Assembly: GCA_050954865.1 (NCBI GenBank) | Contig: JBPBQN010000116.1 | Span: forward strand, 1 to 7,486 | Direction: 5' to 3' | DNA from: Mucilaginibacter_A sp050954865 | GTDB lineage: Bacteria; Bacteroidota; Bacteroidia; Sphingobacteriales; Sphingobacteriaceae | Length of the DNA: 7,486 nt | Shown: positions 1 through 7,365 of the stretch, in pieces | Position numbering within the stretch: position 1 is the stretch's first letter | How the letters are laid out: each line of letters starts with the position of its first letter | The notes under the pieces: generated by a model | Told to the model about the DNA's origin: nothing | The model's database searches: none | Seen by the model: the letters and a program-made list of their open reading frames with translations, nothing else | Made by a program: the position numbers and the translations under genes

Positions 1-1138
1 TATCAGCGGCGTAGTTATTGATACTAAATTATTCTCTCGCGCTAAAAAAACTTCCAAAGCAGAAGAAAAAATTGCACTTGAAAAATTAGATAACAAACAT
101 GATAAAAATATCAAAGACCTTAAAAATTCTTTGATTGAAAAACTGTTTGAAATTGTAAACGGCAAAACTTCTCAAGGCGTTTTCAATGTTTATAAGGAAT
201 TGCTAGTTGCCAAAGGTGTTAAATTCACACAGAAAATCTTGGTTGAGTTGGATTACAACAATATCAATCCAACTAAATGGACAACTGATGATGAAAAGAA
301 CGAGATGATAAAACTGCTTCTTCATAACTTTAATATCAAAGTAAATGAGGAATTAGGTGCTTATCGTCGTGATAAATTTGCTATAAGTGTTGGTGATGAG
401 TTGCCTTCAGGTATCGTACAAATGGCCAAAGTTTATATCGCTAAAAAACGTAAGTTAAAAGTTGGTGATAAAATGGCTGGTCGTCATGGTAACAAAGGTA
501 TTGTTGCTCGTATTGTGCGCGATGAAGACATGCCTTTCCTGAGTGATGGTACTCCTGTTGATATTGTTTTGAACCCGCTCGGTGTGCCTTCAAGGATGAA
601 CTTAGGACAGATTTACGAAACTGTTTTAGGTTGGGCTGGAAAGGAATTAGGAATGAAATTTGCCACTCCGATTTTCGACGGTGCATCACATACGGAAGTG
701 GAAGAATGGGTAGCTAAAGCAAAAGTTCCTGCATCTGGCAGAACATATTTATACAATGGTTTAACTGGTGATCGTTTTGATCAACAAACTACTGTTGGTA
801 TTATTTACATGCTTAAACTGGGCCACATGGTTGATGATAAAATGCACGCGCGTTCTATCGGGCCATATTCTTTAATTACACAGCAACCATTGGGAGGTAA
901 AGCGCAATTTGGCGGTCAACGTTTTGGTGAGATGGAAGTTTGGGCATTGGAAGCATTTGGTGCTGCTAATATTTTACAGGAAATTCTCACGATTAAGTCA
1001 GATGATGTAATTGGTCGTGCTAAAACATACGAAGCCATCGTTAAAGGTGAAAACTTACCAACACCTTCTGTTCCAGAATCATTTAACGTACTGGTTCATG
1101 AATTAAGAGGTTTAGGTTTGGATATTACTTTAGAATAA
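1..1138 (+). CDS. rpoB: RNA polymerase beta subunit, C-terminal part (5' end outside window)
   Basis: The reading frame is open from base 2 to the TAA at 1136-1138 and gives 378 residues, roughly the last third of a bacterial beta subunit. It starts in GVVIDTKLFSRAKK, next to the variable lysine/glutamate-rich insertion (about nt 35-380) that corresponds to the E. coli 940-1040 region. The near-invariant core follows: KVGDKMAGRHGNKG (about nt 460-500), whose lysines lie near the active centre, then PVDIVLNPLGVPSRMN and QFGGQRFGEMEVWALEAFGA, which contacts the beta' subunit. It ends in HELRGLGLDITLE, a normal end for Bacteroidota. The TTG at 131 lies inside the gene and is not a start. It acts in the cytoplasm as part of the transcription core enzyme and is the usual rifampicin target, although the rifampicin pocket lies upstream of this window. 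rpoC follows after 169 bp and is probably in the same operon. Confidence 0.98.
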   Translation, partial: ISGVVIDTKLFSRAKKTSKAEEKIALEKLDNKHDKNIKDLKNSLIEKLFEIVNGKTSQGVFNVYKELLVAKGVKFTQKILVELDYNNINPTKWTTDDEKNEMIKLLLHNFNIKVNEELGAYRRDKFAISVGDELPSGIVQMAKVYIAKKRKLKVGDKMAGRHGNKGIVARIVRDEDMPFLSDGTPVDIVLNPLGVPSRMNLGQIYETVLGWAGKELGMKFATPIFDGASHTEVEEWVAKAKVPASGRTYLYNGLTGDRFDQQTTVGIIYMLKLGHMVDDKMHARSIGPYSLITQQPLGGKAQFGGQRFGEMEVWALEAFGAANILQEILTIKSDDVIGRAKTYEAIVKGENLPTPSVPESFNVLVHELRGLGLDITLE

Positions 1139-1149
1139 GTTCGAAAAGA

Positions 1150-1189
1150 AATTTATGAGTGATCGATTTTAATTCATCATTCATAAATT
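1150..1189 (+). promoter_or_regulatory. RNA hairpin in the rpoB-rpoC intergenic region
   Basis: The arms 1150-1163 and 1176-1189 are complementary over 14 positions. Thirteen are Watson-Crick pairs, and G1159 with T1180 would be a G-U pair in RNA. The loop is 12 nt. The hairpin begins 12 nt after the rpoB stop codon. No T-tract follows, so it is not an ordinary intrinsic terminator. Inference: an RNase processing or partial attenuation site between the two polymerase genes. Confidence 0.5.
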
Positions 1190-1213
1190 ATCTTCATTAC
1201 CAGAAGTTAATAA

Positions 1214-1278
1214 TGCAATGCTTCTTTTATCACATAAAAATTAGTGCAAATTTTGGTCGATAAAAAAAGCATTTTGCA
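1214..1278. repeat. Inverted pair of the GATAAAAGAAGCATT intergenic repeat
   Basis: A minus-oriented exact copy at 1217-1231 (AATGCTTCTTTTATC) faces a plus-oriented copy at 1259-1273 (GATAAAAAAAGCATT, one mismatch). The pairing continues outward: TGC at 1214-1216 pairs with GCA at 1276-1278 across a two-base bulge. The result is an imperfect stem of about 18 bp. Inside its 27-nt loop, AAAATT (1237-1242) and AATTTT (1249-1254) can pair again. The structure lies 29 nt upstream of the rpoC start codon. It would be transcribed with rpoBC and has no terminator T-tract. Confidence 0.75.
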
Positions 1279-1307
1279 GTTAGCTCTTAAAAATTAAAAA
1301 AAGAACT

Positions 1308-4300
1308 ATGTCGTATAAAAAGGATAATAAAATCAAAAGTAATTTTACCACAATTACGATCAGCTTAGCTTCTCCGGAATCTATCCTGGAACGCTCAAGT
1401 GGTGAAGTTTTGAAACCGGAAACAATCAATTACCGGACATATAAACCTGAACGTGATGGTTTATTTTGCGAGCGTATTTTTGGTCCGGTAAAAGATTACG
1501 AATGTCATTGCGGTAAATACAAACGTATCCGTTATAAAGGAATCGTTTGTGATCGTTGTGGTGTTGAAGTAACGGAGAAAAAAGTACGTCGTGAACGTAT
1601 GGGACATATCAATTTGGTTGTTCCTGTTGCGCATATCTGGTATTTTCGTTCTTTGCCAAATAAAATTGGTTATCTGTTAGGTCTTCCAACTAAAAAACTG
1701 GATCTAATAATTTATTACGAACGTTATGTTGTAATAAAACCAGGTGTAAAAGAAGCAGACGGAATTTCTAAAATGGATTTTTTAACTGAAGAAGAATATC
1801 TGGATATTTTAGATACACTTCCGAAAGAAAATCAATATTTAGACGATAAAGATCCACAGAAATTTGTCGCCAAAATGGGTGCAGAAGCTTTGGAAGAATT
1901 GCTGAAAAATCTGGATTTGGATCAACTTTCTTATGATCTTCGTCATCAGGCAGCAAATGAAACTTCACAACAACGTAAAAACGAAGCGTTAAAACGTTTA
2001 CAAGTTGTAGAAGCTTTCCGTGATTCTAAAAACCGGATTGAAAATAATCCTGAATGGATGATCGTGAAAATTGTTCCTGTTATTCCACCAGAATTACGTC
2101 CATTGGTTCCTTTGGAAGGTGGCCGTTTTGCAACCTCAGATTTGAACGATTTATATCGTCGGGTCATCATTCGTAACAATCGTTTAAAGAGATTAATTGA
2201 AATTAAAGCTCCAGAAGTAATTTTACGTAATGAAAAACGTATGTTACAGGAAGCAGTTGACTCTTTGTTTGACAATTCACGTAAAGTAAATGCTGTTAAA
2301 ACAGAAGGTAACCGTGCCTTAAAATCATTATCTGATATTTTAAAAGGTAAGCAAGGTCGTTTCCGTCAAAACTTGTTAGGAAAACGAGTTGATTATTCAG
2401 CACGTTCCGTAATTGTTGTTGGGCCGAACTTGAAACTGCACGAGTGCGGTTTGCCAAAAGATATGGCTGCTGAGCTTTTTAAACCGTTCATCATCCGCAA
2501 GATGATTGAAAGAGGTATTGTAAAAACAGTAAAATCAGCCAAGAAAATTGTTGACCGTAAAGACCCAATCGTTTGGGATATTTTGGAAAACGTATTAAAA
2601 GGACATCCGGTATTATTAAACCGTGCGCCAACGTTGCACCGTTTAGGTATCCAGTCATTTCAACCAAAATTGATTGAAGGAAAAGCTATACAGCTTCACC
2701 CTTTAACTTGTACTGCTTTTAACGCGGATTTTGACGGTGACCAGATGGCTGTACACGTTCCGCTTGGACATGCAGCAATTTTGGAAGCGCAGATTTTGAT
2801 GCTGGCGTCACACAATATTTTGAATCCGGCAAATGGAACGCCAATTACCGTTCCTTCTCAGGATATGGTTTTGGGCTTATATTATATTACCAAAGGCCGT
2901 AAAACTGATGCTGATCGAGTTATAAAAGGAGAAGGTTTAACTTTTTACTCTGCAGAAGAAGTTATTATTGCTTATAATGAGAAAAAGCTTGATTTACATG
3001 CTTTTATCAAAGTAAAAGCAAAAGCAAAAAATAGTGATGGACAAATTACAAGCCAGATAATTGATACTACTGTTGGCCGTGTCTTGTTTAATCAACATGT
3101 ACCTGAAGAAGTAGGTTATATTAATGAGTTGCTTACCAAAAAATCGTTGCGTGATATTATCGGAGAAGTTGTAAAAAACACCGGTATGGCTCGTGCAGCG
3201 CAATTCCTGGATGAAATCAAGGAATTAGGATTCCAAATGGCTTTCCGTGGAGGTTTGTCTTTCAACTTGCAGGATTTGAACATCCCAGCTGAAAAAATCA
3301 CGCTAATTGATCAGGCTTCTAAAGAAGTTGAAGAAGTAATGAACAACTATAACATGGGTTTCATTACCAACAACGAACGTTATAACCAGATTATTGATAT
3401 TTGGACACGTATCAACAACCGCTTGACGGCTAATGTAATGGATATTTTATCCAATGATAATCAGGGCTTTAACTCTGTTTACATGATGCTTGATTCTGGT
3501 GCGCGTGGTTCAAAAGAACAGATTCGTCAGCTTTGCGGAATGCGTGGTTTGATGGCAAAACCTCAAAAATCAGGTTCTGGTGGCGAAATCATCGAAAACC
3601 CGATCTTATCTAACTTTAAAGAGGGTTTATCTGTATTAGAGTACTTTATTTCTACTCACGGTGCACGTAAAGGTTTGGCAGATACCGCGTTAAAAACAGC
3701 AGATGCTGGTTATTTAACGCGTCGTTTGCATGACGTTGCACAGGATATGATTGTTGGCGAAACAGATTGTGGTACTTTAAGAGGTATTTATACAACTGCT
3801 TTAAAAGATAATGAAGATATCGTTGAACCTCTTTACGATCGTATTTTAGGTAGAATTTCCTTGGCTGATGTGTATGATCCGTTAACAAATGAACTATTAA
3901 TAGAAGCCGGAGCTGATATTACTGAAGAAATTGCTAGACGAATTGAAAACTCTCCGTTAGAAGGAATTGAAATACGTTCTGTTTTAACTTGCGAAGCAAA
4001 AAGAGGTGTATGTGCATTATGTTACGGCAGAAATTTGGCCAGTGGCAAGCGTGTTCAGCGTGGTGAAGCAGTTGGTGTAATTGCTGCACAATCTATCGGT
4101 GAACCGGGCACACAGTTAACTTTGCGTACTTTCCACGTGGGTGGTACAGCATCTAACATTGCTGCAGAATCTCAGATCAATGCCAAATTTGATGGAATTA
4201 TCGAATTTGAAAATGTTCGTACAGTTCATTACAAGACTGACGAAAGTGAAGTTGATGTTGTTTTAGGTCGTTCCGGAGAATTCAGGATTATCGAGAAAGA

Positions 4301-5594
4301 TACCAATAAGGTTATCATGACGAATAATATTCCTTATGGTTCTTACTTATATATCAAGGATAATACACAAATTTCCAAGGGGGATCGTATTTGTTCATGG
4401 GATCCTTATAATGCAGTAATCATTTCTGAATTTGCAGGTAAAACGCAGTTTGAAGCAGTTCAGGAAGGTATTACTTTCCGCGAAGAATCTGATGAGCAGA
4501 CTGGTCACCGTGAAAAAGTAATTATTGATACCCGTGATAAAGCAAAAAATCCGGTTATCCAGATTGTTGATAGCAGCAAAAATGTTGTGAAAGGATATAA
4601 CATCCCGGTTGGCGCGCACATTGCAGTTGATGAAGGAGAAAAAGTTCAAACAGGACAGGTTATTGCGAAAATTCCACGTTCAACTGGAAAAACTCGCGAT
4701 ATTACGGGTGGTCTGCCACGCGTAACCGAATTGTTTGAGGCGCGTAATCCTTCAAATCCTGCTGTTGTTACGGAGATTGATGGTGTTGTAACTTTAGGTG
4801 GAATCAAAAGAGGAAACCGTGAAATTACGATTGAATCGAAAGACGGCCAGGTTAAAAAATATCTGGTGCCTTTATCAAAACACATTTTGGTTCAGGATAA
4901 TGACTTTATCAAAGCAGGTATGCCATTATCTGACGGATCAATTTCTCCTGCTGATATTCTGGCAATTAAAGGACCTGCTGCCGTTCAGGAATATTTGGTA
5001 AATGGTATTCAAGAAGTTTATCGTTTACAAGGTGTAAAAATCAACGATAAACACTTTGAAGTTATCGTTCACCAGATGATGCAAAAAGTAACGATAGAAG
5101 ATGCTGGCGATACACGTTTCTTGGAAAGAGAAGCGGTTGACAGATGGGATTTCATGATGGAAAACGATGAGATTTACGACAAAAAAGTTGTTGTTGATCC
5201 GGGAAGTTCTAACAACATGAAACCGGGTCAGATTATCTCTGTTCGTAAATTGCGTGATGAAAACTCCATCTTGAAACGTAAAGATTTGAAATTGGTTGAG
5301 GCACGCGATGCTATTGCGGCTACTTCCAGTCAAATGTTGCAAGGTATTACCAGGGCTTCATTAGGTACAAAATCGTTTATTTCGGCTGCATCCTTCCAGG
5401 AAACAACCAAAGTATTGAACGAAGCAGCTATCGCTGGTAAACGTGATAAAATGCTTGGACTGAAGGAGAACGTAATTGTTGGTCACTTAATCCCGTCAGG
5501 AACTGGATTACGTGCTTATGATAATGTTCGTGTAGGTTCTCAAGAAGAATTTGATCGTTTATTAGCTTCTAAATCAGAAGAAGTAGAAGCTTAG
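1308..5594 (+). CDS. rpoC: RNA polymerase beta' subunit, complete
   Basis: This is a 1428-residue beta' subunit; E. coli has 1407. The N-terminal zinc ribbon has C66, C68, C81 and C84 (CHCGKYKR...CDRCG). NRAPTLHR begins near residue 438. The catalytic NADFDGDQM places the three magnesium-binding aspartates at D474, D476 and D478. The second zinc site is C821, C895, C902 and C905, with the same spacing as the E. coli cysteines. The trigger loop SIGEPGTQLTLRTFHVGG has its conserved histidine at H943. It is followed by a long sandwich-barrel-rich insertion (about 945-1140) like the E. coli SI3 insert. The C-terminus reaches the usual ITRASLGTKSFISAASFQET region. The start is the ATG at 1308, matching the MSYKKDN beginning I recall from Sphingobacteriaceae homologues. 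There is no clear Shine-Dalgarno site, only an A-rich leader, as is common in this phylum. It assembles with beta, alpha and omega in the cytoplasm. A strong terminator lies 20 nt after the stop codon. Confidence 0.99.
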   Translation: MSYKKDNKIKSNFTTITISLASPESILERSSGEVLKPETINYRTYKPERDGLFCERIFGPVKDYECHCGKYKRIRYKGIVCDRCGVEVTEKKVRRERMGHINLVVPVAHIWYFRSLPNKIGYLLGLPTKKLDLIIYYERYVVIKPGVKEADGISKMDFLTEEEYLDILDTLPKENQYLDDKDPQKFVAKMGAEALEELLKNLDLDQLSYDLRHQAANETSQQRKNEALKRLQVVEAFRDSKNRIENNPEWMIVKIVPVIPPELRPLVPLEGGRFATSDLNDLYRRVIIRNNRLKRLIEIKAPEVILRNEKRMLQEAVDSLFDNSRKVNAVKTEGNRALKSLSDILKGKQGRFRQNLLGKRVDYSARSVIVVGPNLKLHECGLPKDMAAELFKPFIIRKMIERGIVKTVKSAKKIVDRKDPIVWDILENVLKGHPVLLNRAPTLHRLGIQSFQPKLIEGKAIQLHPLTCTAFNADFDGDQMAVHVPLGHAAILEAQILMLASHNILNPANGTPITVPSQDMVLGLYYITKGRKTDADRVIKGEGLTFYSAEEVIIAYNEKKLDLHAFIKVKAKAKNSDGQITSQIIDTTVGRVLFNQHVPEEVGYINELLTKKSLRDIIGEVVKNTGMARAAQFLDEIKELGFQMAFRGGLSFNLQDLNIPAEKITLIDQASKEVEEVMNNYNMGFITNNERYNQIIDIWTRINNRLTANVMDILSNDNQGFNSVYMMLDSGARGSKEQIRQLCGMRGLMAKPQKSGSGGEIIENPILSNFKEGLSVLEYFISTHGARKGLADTALKTADAGYLTRRLHDVAQDMIVGETDCGTLRGIYTTALKDNEDIVEPLYDRILGRISLADVYDPLTNELLIEAGADITEEIARRIENSPLEGIEIRSVLTCEAKRGVCALCYGRNLASGKRVQRGEAVGVIAAQSIGEPGTQLTLRTFHVGGTASNIAAESQINAKFDGIIEFENVRTVHYKTDESEVDVVLGRSGEFRIIEKDTNKVIMTNNIPYGSYLYIKDNTQISKGDRICSWDPYNAVIISEFAGKTQFEAVQEGITFREESDEQTGHREKVIIDTRDKAKNPVIQIVDSSKNVVKGYNIPVGAHIAVDEGEKVQTGQVIAKIPRSTGKTRDITGGLPRVTELFEARNPSNPAVVTEIDGVVTLGGIKRGNREITIESKDGQVKKYLVPLSKHILVQDNDFIKAGMPLSDGSISPADILAIKGPAAVQEYLVNGIQEVYRLQGVKINDKHFEVIVHQMMQKVTIEDAGDTRFLEREAVDRWDFMMENDEIYDKKVVVDPGSSNNMKPGQIISVRKLRDENSILKRKDLKLVEARDAIAATSSQMLQGITRASLGTKSFISAASFQETTKVLNEAAIAGKRDKMLGLKENVIVGHLIPSGTGLRAYDNVRVGSQEEFDRLLASKSEEVEA

Positions 5595-5614
5595 CTAAGT
5601 TCAATTTAATTTAT

Positions 5615-5650
5615 AGCCCGGATATATTTTAAATATATCCGGGCTTTTTT
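5615..5650 (+). terminator. Intrinsic terminator after rpoC
   Basis: The arms starting AGCCCGGATATATT (from 5615) and ending AATATATCCGGGCT (to 5645) pair perfectly over 14 bp with a 3-nt loop. The outer part of the stem is G+C rich. Six T residues follow at 5645-5650. This is a textbook rho-independent terminator. It closes the rpoBC transcript and separates it from glf. Confidence 0.93.
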
Positions 5651-5654
5651 GTGC

Positions 5655-5669
5655 GGTAAAAGAAGCATT
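5655..5669 (+). repeat. Intergenic repeat copy, plus orientation (rpoC-glf gap, first)
   Basis: GGTAAAAGAAGCATT matches the GATAAAAGAAGCATT consensus at 14 of 15 positions. It starts five bases after the T-tract of the rpoC terminator, which takes the place of the T-tract found upstream of most other copies. It forms a direct pair with the copy at 5714, with starts 59 bp apart. Confidence 0.7.
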
Positions 5670-5694
5670 TGATTGCTATTGTACTATAAGTTTG
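5668..5694 (+). promoter_or_regulatory. Candidate Bacteroidota-type promoter for glf
   Basis: TAAGTTTG at 5687-5694 is an exact match to the TAnnTTTG -7 box of Bacteroidota promoters. A TTTG at 5668-5671 could be the -33 box, but the 15-nt spacer is shorter than the usual 19-21 nt. Transcription would start near 5700, giving a leader of about 110 nt that carries the second repeat copy. The box lies downstream of the rpoC terminator, where a glf promoter is needed. The match is weak because such boxes are not rare in AT-rich DNA. Confidence 0.3.
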
Positions 5695-5713
5695 TCAAAG
5701 TAAAATTTATATT

Positions 5714-5728
5714 GATAAAAGAAGCATC
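5714..5728 (+). repeat. Intergenic repeat copy, plus orientation (rpoC-glf gap, second)
   Basis: GATAAAAGAAGCATC matches the consensus at 14 of 15 positions. After it comes CGCAGAAACTTAA, which resembles GCAGAAATTAA after the copy at 7009 and TTGCAG after the copy at 1259. The repeated unit may therefore extend a few bases past the core as GCAG. Confidence 0.7.
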
Positions 5729-5808
5729 CGCAGAAACTTAATTACGATTATAGCATGGAAAATTTGCTAAAAATTTACACTTTTACAGAATAGAAAAAAG
5801 GTTAATTT

Positions 5809-6906
5809 ATGTATGATTATTTAATTGTTGGTTCAGGATTATTTGGGTCTGTGTTTGCCCATGAAGCAAAAAAAAGAGGTAAAACAAGTTTGATTATAGA
5901 TAAAAGGGATCATACAGGTGGAAATATTTATAACGAAAGTGTAGAAGGCATAAATGTGCATAAATATGGTGCCCACATTTTCCACACGAATGATAAACGT
6001 ATTTGGGATTATGTAAATTCTTTTGTAGAATTTAATCGTTTTACAAACACACCTGTTGCAGAGTACGAAGGCGTTTTGTACAATTTGCCTTTCAACATGA
6101 ATACTTTTTATCAGTTATGGAAAGTGAAAACACCTGATGAAGCAAAAGCTATTATTGCTGATCAAATTAAAGATTTAAATATTACTGATCCCCAAAATTT
6201 GGAAGAACAAGCTTTATCTTTAGTTGGAACAGATATTTACGAAAAACTGATTAAAGGTTATACCGAAAAGCAGTGGGGAAGATCAGCTAAAGATTTGCCT
6301 GCATTTATCATCAAACGTTTGCCGGTAAGATTTACTTACGATAATAATTACTTTAATGATTCTTACCAGGGAATTCCAAATGGTGGCTACAATAAGTTAA
6401 CTGAAGGTTTGTTGGAAGGAATTGAAGTTAGATTGAATGAAAACTACTTCGACAACAAAGAATATTATAATTCTCTGGCTCCTCAAATCGTTTTTACCGG
6501 TAAAATTGATCAATACTATGATTATCAGTTTGGAAAATTGCAATACCGCAGTTTAAAGTTTGAGCAGCAAACTCTGGATATGGAAAACTATCAAGGCAGT
6601 GCTATAGTAAATTATACGGAAAGAGAAGTTCCTTTCACCAGAATTATTGAGCATAAGCATTTTGAGTTTGGTACTCAGCCAAAAACAGTGATTACGCACG
6701 AATTTCCGGCAGAATGGAATGAAGGTAACGAGCCTTTTTATCCAATCAATGATCAGCTGAATAATGATACTTATAAAAAGTACAAAGGATTGGCAGACAA
6801 AGAAAATAATGTAATTTTTGGAGGACGTTTGGCAGAATACCGTTATTACGATATGCACCAGATTATTGGTTCTGCTTTGAAAAAAGTAGAAACACATTTT
6901 GGTTAA
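5809..6906 (+). CDS. glf: UDP-galactopyranose mutase
   Basis: The 365-residue flavoenzyme interconverts UDP-galactopyranose and UDP-galactofuranose, the donor for galactofuranose in surface polysaccharides. It is cytoplasmic and needs reduced FAD. Its length and wording are very close to E. coli Glf (about 367 aa). Visible motifs are the FAD-binding GSGLFG (residues 8-13), RDHTGGN, HKYGAHIFHTND, GYTEKQWGRSAK (with W156), RLPVRFTYDNNYF, TRIIEHKHF and the C-terminal FGGRLAEYRYYDMHQ. The two active-site arginines fall at R174 and R278. The start is the ATG at 5809, with the sequence beginning MYDYLIVGSG; AAAAAAGG a few bases upstream is at best a weak ribosome site. No glycosyltransferase or other sugar gene is next to it. 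It lies between rpoC and the DUF3467 gene, with terminator-like structures on both sides, so it is probably transcribed alone. All expected key residues are present and there is no frameshift. Confidence 0.97.
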   Translation: MYDYLIVGSGLFGSVFAHEAKKRGKTSLIIDKRDHTGGNIYNESVEGINVHKYGAHIFHTNDKRIWDYVNSFVEFNRFTNTPVAEYEGVLYNLPFNMNTFYQLWKVKTPDEAKAIIADQIKDLNITDPQNLEEQALSLVGTDIYEKLIKGYTEKQWGRSAKDLPAFIIKRLPVRFTYDNNYFNDSYQGIPNGGYNKLTEGLLEGIEVRLNENYFDNKEYYNSLAPQIVFTGKIDQYYDYQFGKLQYRSLKFEQQTLDMENYQGSAIVNYTEREVPFTRIIEHKHFEFGTQPKTVITHEFPAEWNEGNEPFYPINDQLNNDTYKKYKGLADKENNVIFGGRLAEYRYYDMHQIIGSALKKVETHFG

Positions 6907-6964
6907 TTGTAACCTTAATATATCCTTAACGTTTAACAGTTAAGAGAATATTTTAAATAAAACA

Positions 6965-7009
6965 CAACTAAAAAATCAAATTAATTATATTAATTTGATT
7001 TTTTAGTTG
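6965..7009. terminator. AT-rich perfect palindrome, probable bidirectional terminator after glf
   Basis: Bases 6965-6985 and 6989-7009 are exact reverse complements: 21 bp, with a 3-nt loop (TAT). Only three pairs are G-C. The outer part holds six A residues (6970-6975) on the left and six T residues (6999-7004) on the right, flanking a 10-bp stem. This A-tract/stem/T-tract layout is that of a bidirectional intrinsic terminator. The low G+C of the stem makes its strength uncertain. It lies 58 nt after the glf stop codon and 30 nt before the DUF3467 start codon. Confidence 0.65.
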
Positions 7010-7023
7010 ATAAAAGAAGCATT
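7009..7023 (+). repeat. Intergenic repeat copy, plus orientation (DUF3467 leader)
   Basis: GATAAAAGAAGCATT is an exact consensus copy. Its first base is the last base of the terminator stem, and it ends 16 nt before the ATG at 7040. It lies in frame with the next gene, so a TTG at 7007 would translate it as IKEAL. I treat that extension as an artefact. Confidence 0.75.
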
Positions 7024-7039
7024 GCAGAAATTAAATAAC

Positions 7040-7348
7040 ATGGAAGATAAAAATGATAATCCGTTAAACATAGAATTAGCTGAAGATATGGCGGAAGGAA
7101 TTTACTCCAACTTAGCAATTATTACACATTCTGATTCTGAATTTGTATTGGATTTTGTTCGGGTAATGCCAGGAGTACCAAAAGCGCGTGTAAAAAGTCG
7201 CATCATTTTAACTCCGGAACACGCCAAAAGATTACTTATTGCTTTAGAAGATAACATCAATGGATTCGAAACTGCTAACGGCAAAATCAAACTTAAAGAA
7301 ATTGCAGCTTTGCCAATGAATTTTGGCGGACCAATTGGTCAGGCTTAA
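7040..7348 (+). CDS. DUF3467 family protein of unknown function
   Basis: This 102-residue protein begins MEDKNDNPLNIELAEDMAEG. Its core is YSNLAIITHSDSEFVLDFVR, MPGVPKARVKSRIILTPEHA and KRLLIALEDNI, and it ends MNFGGPIGQA. I recognise this as DUF3467, a small Bacteroidota family usually about 100 aa long and often found close to rpoC. No signal peptide, membrane segment or cysteine motif is visible, so it is probably a soluble cytoplasmic protein with an acidic N-terminus. I chose the ATG at 7040 over an in-frame TTG at 7007 for two reasons: the family starts with ME-K/N-rich sequence, and the extra 11 codons consist of the end of a terminator stem plus an intergenic repeat. No biochemical function is known to me. 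Association with transcription is only a guess from its position near rpoC. Confidence 0.9.
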   Translation: MEDKNDNPLNIELAEDMAEGIYSNLAIITHSDSEFVLDFVRVMPGVPKARVKSRIILTPEHAKRLLIALEDNINGFETANGKIKLKEIAALPMNFGGPIGQA

Positions 7349-7365
7349 ATTGTATTCCGTTAATT

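Noticed and set aside
131..133. TTG as the start of a separate 335-residue protein
   Set aside because: The frame is open upstream to the window edge and encodes continuous RpoB sequence.
441..689. Minus-strand open frames inside rpoB, rpoC and glf (this and about ten others)
   Set aside because: They lie wholly within strongly conserved plus-strand genes, show no recognisable domain, and have low-complexity or shadow-like composition.
945..1278. A separate promoter for rpoC in the gap after rpoB
   Set aside because: I found no TAnnTTTG box with a suitable -33 partner in the gap, so co-transcription with rpoB is simpler.
1745..1759. A repeat-like stretch (TAAAAGAAGCA) inside rpoC
   Set aside because: It matches the 15-mer at only 11 of 15 positions and is explained by the codons for VKEAD in a normal part of beta'.
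4798..5001. A plus-strand 67-codon frame inside rpoC
   Set aside because: It is an out-of-frame reading of a conserved part of beta' and resembles nothing I know.
6901..6944. Short hairpins GGTTA/TAACC and CTTAAC/GTTAAG just after glf
   Set aside because: The stems of five and six pairs are expected by chance in AT-rich DNA, have no T-tract, and are overshadowed by the 21-bp palindrome downstream.
7007..7039. A TTG-started 11-codon extension of the DUF3467 protein
   Set aside because: These codons are the end of a terminator palindrome plus an exact intergenic repeat copy, and family members start at the position of the ATG at 7040.
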